NCBI GenBank assembly: GCA_964035575.1
Contig: OZ037888.1
Location: forward strand, 62,001 to 126,000
DNA: 64,000 nt
Direction: 5' to 3'
From: Rhynchopus sp. YZ270_cl-10
Lineage: Eukaryota; Euglenozoa; Diplonemea; Diplonemida; Diplonemidae
Of this stretch, positions 57,574-64,000 are shown piece by piece (the stretch's first letter is position 1; each line of letters opens with the position of its first letter). The position numbers and the translations under genes are program-made. The notes beneath the pieces are model-generated. The model made no database searches. It worked only from the letters and a program-made list of their open reading frames with translations, and was not told the origin of the DNA.

Positions 57574-60270
57574 CTATCTGATGTGAAGGTTTCTGATGAA
57601 TGTGAGGAAGGATGCCCACGTGGGATCAGAGCGGAGGAGACGTGAGTCGCCGATGATGACGAGACCACGCTTCGCACGCGTGATCGCCACGTTTAAACGC
57701 CTATAGTCGTTCAGAAACCCGATAGAGGCGGTACGCACGCAGGAGAATATGATCACGTCCTTCTCCCTCCCCTGAAATCCGTCGACAGTCTTGACTTCAA
57801 GCTGCGTTGCGGGTAAACCAGTCTGCCTGTGGAGAAGCCTGGTCCTCAGCTCCGTTACCTGCGCTGTGTACGGCGAGATGACGCCGAGCTGTATGTTCTC
57901 CCAACCCTCCCCCATTGACGCCATTTCCGCCACCACGCCTTCCACGACATCAATCTCGTGTGTGTTGCATTTGCTTCCGGTGTCATAATAGTTGCGCTCC
58001 GATGTGAAGTTGGAGCTGGGTGTGATGTCAGTTGAGGCGACCACCTTGGTGCCAACCTTTCGTGCGGTGTCGGGTGTGCCCTCTGAGACCATATGTCCTG
58101 ATGTGTCAATGAAGACGATAGGTGTTGTTGCGAAGTCGAACATAGCGTTGTTCGATGAAGGGCTGTCCGTTGCGATGCCGTCCAGCAGACGGTTCCCGTA
58201 GAAGGCGTGGCTCGGCCAGGAGCGGAGCAGCGGATGCATACGGTACTGCACCTGCAGCAGGTTGAAGCTGTTCACATCCGTCCTCCCCTGAGAAATGATT
58301 CTATCAAAGAGACTCACGTTCAACCCACCACGCGCAGCCTCTTCACTGAAGACCACCGGAGGCAGCTGCTGTTGGTCCCCCACCAAGACCAGCTTCGCGT
58401 CGTCTGCGTTCGCAAGCTTCTGCACTGCAACCAGACAACGTGGTTCCGTCGCCATCGACGCCTCATCGATGATGACGAGGGGAAATTTTTGCAGCAGAAG
58501 TGCGTCGCCCCCGCAGCCGATCAGGGTCGAGCAGATGACGTCCGCATTGCCGAGCAGCTCTGTGGTGAGCTCTTGTTGGAGTTCCTTGAGGCGTGCCTGG
58601 TGGTGTGCGACCTGTGAGCGCATTTTCCCCTTCTTGACCGGCGGGCAGTCTCCATAGAGCTCCTCCTTAAGCTCGATCAGCTGCAGGCGGTGGTTCTCCA
58701 TCTCAGCCGCCTTGGGGTGGTTGTCCATCTGGTGGATCAATGTGTGTTCGTGCATCTCCTCCGCGATCTTCGTAGCGCATGCCCCCATCCTCAGGACCTT
58801 CAACGTCCCGCACTTCACACAGCTCGCAAGCAACTGATCCACCGCAACGTTCGAGTCTGCCGCGACCAGCACCTTTCTCCGGGTGGGCCCGCTGTTGACG
58901 TAGCGGTTGATCAGCTCTGCCGTGGTTGTGGTCTTTCCTGTTCCTGGGGGGCCCTGTATGAGGTGGAGGAACCCGGTGTCAGCATTACCGGTAGGTACGA
59001 CAGAGGCGATTGCGCTTTCTTGACTGAAGTTGAAACGTGTTGCTTCGGGTGTCTGTGGGGAGGGGGCGAAGTCGACGTTGCATGGTTCACCCTCTGGTGC
59101 AGCGTCGGGCTGTGCCACAGCTGAGGAGGTGACGTCGAAGTTGCCAACAAGGACCGACACAACTGCGTCGGGCATGCGGTCGACATGGCGTGCGGAGGTG
59201 AGGCAGTTGATCGCAACGGTGACTCTGTCGTGTGCAGTCTTGTTCGCCCCAGCGTCGATGCGCCACACCCCCCTCTGCAGATCCGGCGGAGGAATCTCTG
59301 CCGCAACGTTCATCCACCCTGGCCCTGCCTGGAGCACTTCAGCCTTGTGCACAACGTCGTCCTCAAGGGGGTGTGTTCTGCTGATGGTCACTTCATCGCC
59401 TTCGACGAAGCCACCGCGGCTGTAGCCAGTAGTGTCCTGCTGGACGAGGTTGGAGCTGGTGAAGGCCATCTTTGTTTTGGAGAAGTAACGTCCATTTCTG
59501 CGGCCAGACATGTTGGTGAGGCAGAAGCCACGGGAGACGAGACGCTCAACAGGCCACTTTGCAATGCGGTCTTCAACGATACGTACTTCTTCCTCCCATT
59601 CCTTCTTGACGAGGGGTGCCCAGTGTGCACGGTAGTCTTCTGTTGCGCACGTCGTGGCGTTGCTGAGGCCAGCGTCGCCTGTGTGGTGCTTCAGCTCAAA
59701 TGTTGTCCAGCACTTCTTGCAGAAGAAGCGTCGCTGCGAATAAATGCCGCCCTCAGGGTTGCCCCACTGCTTGCACTGTTTGCACCGCGCAGTGACAGAG
59801 CCGTCGGGGGCGATCTGCTCTTTCTTTCCTTGCCACTTCCCCTCCTGCCCGGCAGGGACGCAGTACTGCTTCTGCCAAAGCTTCTCGAAGTCAATCACGT
59901 CGGACTCGTTGCCGCTGCCTTTGTTCTTCTTTTTCTTCTTCTTTGGTTCTGCCTCTGCGAAGGCTGCTGCCGTGTGGCTGTCCCAACGCTGCTGCACAAC
60001 AGGGGCACCGCCACGCCCTGCGTAGCCTTGCTGTTCATAGGCAGGGACAAAGCTTGCTGCACGCGGGTTTGGGGTGAAGGAGGTCTGTGGCTGCTGGTGG
60101 TATTGCTGATGCTGCTGCTGCTGGTGGTGGTACTGTGTCGCCTGGTGGTGTTGGTGTTGGTGGTAGCTCTGCTGAGGGTGCTGATACTGCTGTTGATGTT
60201 GATGTTGATGTTGTTGCTGCTGATCGGGATACCCACCATGCCCCCACCCACCGTTCCAATGACCGCTCAT
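57574..60270 (-). CDS. UPF1-type superfamily 1 RNA/DNA helicase with zinc finger
   Basis: The protein has 898 residues and starts at the ATG at 60270. Residues 1-65 are Gln/His-rich. A four-Cys zinc finger lies at 163-187 (CKQC ... CKKC). Residues about 285-340 form a 1B-like beta region. The helicase core carries all motifs: Walker A GPPGTGKT (440-447), DEAS (602-605), GDQQQLPP (631-638), QYRMHP, TVDGFQGREKDVIIFS and VAITRAKRGLVIIG. The UPF1 Cys/His domain that binds UPF2 is not present in its usual form, so this may be a UPF1-like paralogue rather than the nonsense-mediated-decay enzyme itself. It unwinds RNA or DNA using ATP. SETX/IGHMBP2-type helicases are alternatives. Confidence 0.88.
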   Translation of the reverse strand: MSGHWNGGWGHGGYPDQQQQHQHQHQQQYQHPQQSYHQHQHHQATQYHHQQQQHQQYHQQPQTSFTPNPRAASFVPAYEQQGYAGRGGAPVVQQRWDSHTAAAFAEAEPKKKKKKNKGSGNESDVIDFEKLWQKQYCVPAGQEGKWQGKKEQIAPDGSVTARCKQCKQWGNPEGGIYSQRRFFCKKCWTTFELKHHTGDAGLSNATTCATEDYRAHWAPLVKKEWEEEVRIVEDRIAKWPVERLVSRGFCLTNMSGRRNGRYFSKTKMAFTSSNLVQQDTTGYSRGGFVEGDEVTISRTHPLEDDVVHKAEVLQAGPGWMNVAAEIPPPDLQRGVWRIDAGANKTAHDRVTVAINCLTSARHVDRMPDAVVSVLVGNFDVTSSAVAQPDAAPEGEPCNVDFAPSPQTPEATRFNFSQESAIASVVPTGNADTGFLHLIQGPPGTGKTTTTAELINRYVNSGPTRRKVLVAADSNVAVDQLLASCVKCGTLKVLRMGACATKIAEEMHEHTLIHQMDNHPKAAEMENHRLQLIELKEELYGDCPPVKKGKMRSQVAHHQARLKELQQELTTELLGNADVICSTLIGCGGDALLLQKFPLVIIDEASMATEPRCLVAVQKLANADDAKLVLVGDQQQLPPVVFSEEAARGGLNVSLFDRIISQGRTDVNSFNLLQVQYRMHPLLRSWPSHAFYGNRLLDGIATDSPSSNNAMFDFATTPIVFIDTSGHMVSEGTPDTARKVGTKVVASTDITPSSNFTSERNYYDTGSKCNTHEIDVVEGVVAEMASMGEGWENIQLGVISPYTAQVTELRTRLLHRQTGLPATQLEVKTVDGFQGREKDVIIFSCVRTASIGFLNDYRRLNVAITRAKRGLVIIGDSRLLRSDPTWASFLTFIRNLHIR

Positions 60271-60280
60271 ATTATTATTT

Positions 60281-60325
60281 CTGCATTGGAGGAAAGTGAA
60301 GGAAGTGAAGGAAGTTTGAAATACA
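60281..60325 (-). promoter_or_regulatory. Pyrimidine tract and AG acceptor before the helicase gene
   Basis: The sense strand reads repeated CTTCCTTCACTT-type pyrimidines, then CCTCCAATGCAG, ending 11 nt before the ATG at 60270. This is the clearest trans-splice-like acceptor in the window. Confidence 0.55.
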
Positions 60326-60423
60326 AAAATATAAAAGCCCTCTTCGAACAGCGCACCTTTGGTGGTCATGTAGGTGCACCGGGGTGGACCCCCCCCATGC
60401 AGGTATAGGTATAGGGTTGGCAT

Positions 60424-62308
60424 CTGAAAAAAGGAAAGAAAAAAACCGTTTGATTAATTGAAAAATTGCTCAAGAGAGATTCGTTTCTCTTTTTGCTTTT
60501 TGTTGCTCAAAAGACTGTTAAATAGGGGAAAGTAAAGGTTGCTTTTTTCCTCATTTCCACAAGTTGAAAACACAAAAAGCCTGTGATACTGAACCATATG
60601 ACAACCTCTGAATGAGCAGGAGTATCCAGCAAACGAGTTTTGGAGGGGGCATTTTTTTTGTGCATATCTTTCTTTCTTTGGTATACTATGTGATGGGGCA
60701 GTGAGGAGGAGGTGTGTCAAAGGGCGGCGTGTGAGAGAGAGAGTCCTCAAATGATAAATCCCTTTTATTCCTTTCTTTTGAAAAGAAAGAAAAAAAGTAA
60801 TTCGAAGTCTGTCCTGTTTTCCGAAGTGGAGCTTTTTTTTTTCTTCAAATCGTTTGCCAACGAGACCCACATTCAACCAAACCCCCAACACCACGATTCA
60901 TCTCAAACTCACAGCCATCCAATAAAAAAAAAACAACAAACTCGAAAGATGAACGACACCTCGTTTGAAAGAAGGACAACGTCATCTGTAAAATAAACGT
61001 CAAGAAAACATACTTTAGAGTATCCATACTTTGATCAGACCATAGACATAATACAGAACGGATATATTCTTCATCTTTGCAGAGGGCAAACAAAAAGGAG
61101 ATATGGGAAGGTGTTACGCGGAGCATTACTTATTTGTGCGATGGTTGCAAAAATAAACCCAAATTCAGATACTCACTACCTTAGAAAAACAGTAAGTATT
61201 CGAAGGTGTAGCACGTACCCCCCTCCTTTTTTCCCTTCTTCCCAAAGAGACAAATAAAGCAAGCGAGGAGGGAAGAGGGAACGTAGACATTTCAAACAAA
61301 AGGCGTCCACGGAAATGGTGCAGCAAAAGAAAAACAAAAACATCTCACGCACCCTCCCCCTCCTCTTCTCCCCCTCTCCCTCCCTCCCATCCTAGACCCA
61401 GTTGACATCGAAGAAGAAAGACATAATTGATGCAGGCACACCTCCCTGACCCACAATACCAGCCCTCCGGATGAAAGCACAACCCGCGGCCAACAGAAGG
61501 TATTTTCATCATATGCAATCAATAAATTGATAGTATATGGTGAGGGAGCAACAAAAATGTTCCCATCTTTCTTAGAAGGTGTAAAAAAAAAATAAAAAAA
61601 TAGTAGTTGAAACGTGCTGAAACACATCTCAGTCGGTAAAATATATCAGAAAATGTTGGTAAAATGGTTCTCAACTTCACAGCCACCTTCACCATAAATC
61701 ATGTGCTCTCGGCTCTGTGACATGCCATACGTACACAGGGTATCCCTGGCCCCATAGGAAAATCACGTAAGCAACTATTCGAGTGTGAACAAGACGTGCT
61801 CGTGTGCTGTAGGGACAAGGTTGGTGGTGTGTGACTACAAAAAAAATCAAGAAATTTTCAAAAAGAAGGGGAAAAATCAAGAAAAATTTAGTCTGGCCCT
61901 CATTTATTTTTTGTGAGAAAATTGTGTTGGGGGGATAGTTGTGTAGTTGCCACACTGCGATTTGTTTCTTTTTTCTTATTGTTTCGCTACTTTTTTGTTG
62001 CTGTTGTTTGTTTCTAAGAAATTCTTCTTTCTAAAAAATGTGCCGGAGACAAAATTTGTGTATCCCACTCATATCTCTTGCCCCCAAAAAAAGACAGCGT
62101 TCTTTCAGTTCATCGGTCACACATCTTGAAATGTGTGTTTTTCACAACGGCTGTGCTTTCACACCTGATTGCTACTGTATTTAAAAGTTTCTTGCTCATT
62201 GTAAAATAAAATAAAAACTTGCCTTTTTTTGGAACAGCTCCACTTCCCCCCCATCCCCCAATACCCAAGGATCCCCTGACACCCCTTCCTTCGTGGTTGG
62301 ACATATTT
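60424..62308. other. Noncoding interval
   Basis: No gene is supported on either strand. A short AACGA/TCGTT hairpin followed by TCATCTTTCGAGTTTG on the sense strand near 60943-60967 may be a remote hairpin-family member. Confidence 0.5.
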
Positions 62309-63993
62309 TCAGTCCTGTGCTGCGAAGTCGTCAGGTGTAGTGTCTGGTGGTGCGGCGACTTCAGTAGCGATCATCAACGGGACGGTACACTGTGGGAAAC
62401 GGTAAAAAGGAGGGGTGTTATTTGAAATACAACAGCCCTCATAACATTTTACCTCGATACGTGACCGAAATAAATAAAGAAAAACTTGTAAGATAAATGC
62501 CTCACCTACACACACATCTTTTACCACTCTCTCGCTGGTTTGAAGATGAGCTGTCTCTTCGTCACAAAAGACGGTTGTTCGGGATGGTGTCGTCACCCCC
62601 CCGGGCCGGTCGGTGAGTATGCCGGTTCCCGTATAGAGAATCTGTGGTGCTTCACAGTGCACAGTACAATAAATACAAACCTCCATCTCCGGGACTGTGC
62701 TCGTATAGTCTCGATACAGCGAGCATGTGCAGGTGCAGAAGGGGAGGGTTTGTATTATGTTGTCAAGCTCCCCTTCGGACGACGCGCTCAGCGTGACACC
62801 TGTGTGCAAGCATGGTGGTGGTGGTGGTGGTGGTCAAAAGAATGCTTAAAAAAAAAGACCCTGTCTGCTTGGTTAGCTTCTTTCGAAGAAACAGTTTATA
62901 AGATGAACCTAAGCCTCGTGTGTTGTCACCTTTATCACAACCGTTTCTAGTTGCAGTGGTCTACTCACACAAATCTCACTTCATCCCCCAACTCTGGCTC
63001 GAAGCGGATTCAGAAGAAATAACTTCATATTCTATCATATTCTTACTACATAAAGGGCGCATGCACTCCACTCCTTTTAGGGGAAAAGGAAAACAAAAAT
63101 GGCCACCCTATCAGCCGCATACCTACTGTCTCCCCTGGACTGGCCACAACCGGTGTCGCGATGAACTCATCGAGACCCGTGATGGAGACACACATGCGTG
63201 CTGCGGCCTGCACTGTGGTGTTCATGGACGACACCTTAGCCCTGTCAAAGACACCCGTTTTGTGCACACTTTCCACCGCAAGCTTCTGAATGTGTTCCGA
63301 ATCCAGAATCAGCACAAACATGCACGAGAACACCCTGTAGAGAAAAAAGGTATAAAAAACAAGAAGCCAAAGGGTTGACATACCCTATAGTGGGGTCCCT
63401 CTGGGCGGTCTTCTTCACAAGACCCTCTCGGGTGTACTCGACCAGGCAGAGAGGCTCGTAGTGGAACTGGTACAGCTCGGTGGCACATCCCTCCACGCCG
63501 AGGCAGCTGGTGAAGAATACTGGGCGATGCTGTGGTGGGGTGTGGTCAACGGAGGGGGTGTGAAAAAAGTTTGTTTCAACTTTGTTGTGTTTTTTGTTTT
63601 TTTTGTTTTTGCTACTCTGTTTGTTTTGTATTGTATTTCTTTCGCGGGGTGTAGTCAACAGAGGCTGGTGGGGCAACACAAAACACCTTGATAAGAAGCA
63701 AGAAACGACACAGCGTCTCACTGTGCTGGCATCAAATAACACCGAGAGAAAGGACACAGAGAGTACCACCAGCAAGAGGTACGGGCAAACCCGCAAACCC
63801 GCAAACACGGGTTTGCGGCCCTTTTCTTTTTGATTTTTGGGCCCTTTGGGCAGGAGGAAATTCAGGTGTAATGGGGGTAATGTAAACTAAATAAAAGTTG
63901 AAAGTGCAAACGCCCCGTTCATCGGCGGACGCAAGATAAATAGACATACCCGAGAATCATAAACAAAGTACGACACCGCAGTGGTTGGGGAGG
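62309..63993 (-). CDS. 3' part of an unidentified multi-exon gene
   Basis: Five exons are inferred: 63950-63993 (starts mid-codon, so more lies beyond the window), 63384-63529, 63123-63334, 62681-62799 and 62309-62389. Donors are GTATG(T/C) except the last (GTTTGT), and all acceptors are AG with joins in frame. The roughly 200 visible residues include AVSYFVYDSRHRPVFFTSCL, GCATELYQFHYEPLCLVEYT, TTVQAAARMCVSITGLDEFI and an acidic end TTPDDFAAQD. I do not recognise the family. Composition is cytosolic and globular. Introns are 291, 323, 49 and 420 bp; three of them carry short repeat-family sequences. Confidence 0.65.
62485..62525 (-). repeat. Short hairpin element, divergent copy in an intron
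   Basis: On the sense strand GTGAGGCATTTATCTTACAAG then TTTTTC. It lies in the intron 62390-62680 next to a TTGAAATACAACAGCCCTC block. Confidence 0.45.
62889..62943 (-). repeat. Short hairpin element, copy 14, in an intron
   Basis: Sense tail GTTCATCTTATAAACTGTTTC and loop CACGAGGCTTAG are present; the left stem half is changed. It lies in the intron 62800-63122. Confidence 0.7.
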
Positions 63994-64000
63994 CTGTGGG

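Noticed and set aside
59185-60408. Long plus-strand open frame of about 400 codons
   Set aside because: It is the mirror of the UPF1-like helicase coding sequence, is Leu/Val biased, has no domain and opposes the one-strand gene array.
1-64000. Telomere repeats, rRNA, tRNA or a spliced-leader RNA gene
   Set aside because: Looked for by eye and not found; the C-tract blocks near 45-46 kb are part of a TIR element rather than a telomere.

Overview
This is a nuclear segment from a unicellular eukaryote. It carries about 20 protein genes, and every gene I can support lies on the minus strand, including the two mobile-element enzymes. Several start codons are preceded on the sense strand by a pyrimidine-rich tract ending in AG. 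Several genes also have conventional cis-introns with a GTATG(T) donor and a CAG-type acceptor. One-way gene arrays, trans-splice-like acceptors, a receptor-type adenylate cyclase, a PPR protein and a few cis-introns together suggest a euglenozoan (diplonemid, euglenid or early-branching kinetoplastid). That placement is an inference. I found no spliced-leader gene, rRNA, tRNA or telomere repeat.

Layout on the + coordinates. 1-4.4 kb: nested inverted-repeat elements and palindromes with no convincing gene. 4.5-7.5 kb: a chromodomain/ADP-ribosyltransferase fusion and a PPR protein. 7.5-11 kb: noncoding, with hairpin repeats. 11-14.7 kb: Cache-domain adenylate cyclase. 15.8-20.5 kb: mitochondrial EF-Ts, a secreted M23 peptidase with a repeat tail, and an unknown protein. 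21.7-28.2 kb: APC7, an MFSD6-like transporter and PRP31. 28.2-31.3 kb: mostly noncoding, with two TIR elements. 31.3-39.6 kb: five-exon V-ATPase c'' proteolipid, a three-exon small protein whose intron holds a heptamer satellite, two ubiquitin-like/WD40 paralogues, mitochondrial ribosomal protein uS9m and an unknown spliced gene. 39.8-48.3 kb: an accessory block with two 1.2-kb palindromes in mirror image, a tyrosine-recombinase (Crypton-like) element and a C-tract TIR element. 48.3-50.8 kb: a Q/P-rich protein with a CaaX box. 52.3-54.2 kb: an AT-rich Penelope-like reverse transcriptase. 54.4-60.3 kb: an ankyrin gene with an internal partial duplication, an unknown protein and a UPF1-type helicase. 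62.3-64 kb: the 3' exons of an unidentified multi-exon gene.

The most unusual signal is a family of short (about 45-75 bp) interspersed repeats. On the sense strand each has a small hairpin whose loop usually carries GAGAG or GAGG, followed by a conserved TTCATCTTATAAACTTTTC-like tail. The stem sequence differs between copies while often keeping its pairing. Every copy found points the same way as transcription, and many lie in introns or between genes. A second candidate of interest is the tyrosine-recombinase element with terminal inverted repeats and two 13-4-13 dyads in mirror orientation that resemble recombinase sites. Housekeeping functions (splicing, APC/C, V-ATPase, mitochondrial translation) are interspersed without operon-like logic, as expected for a one-way polycistronic array.
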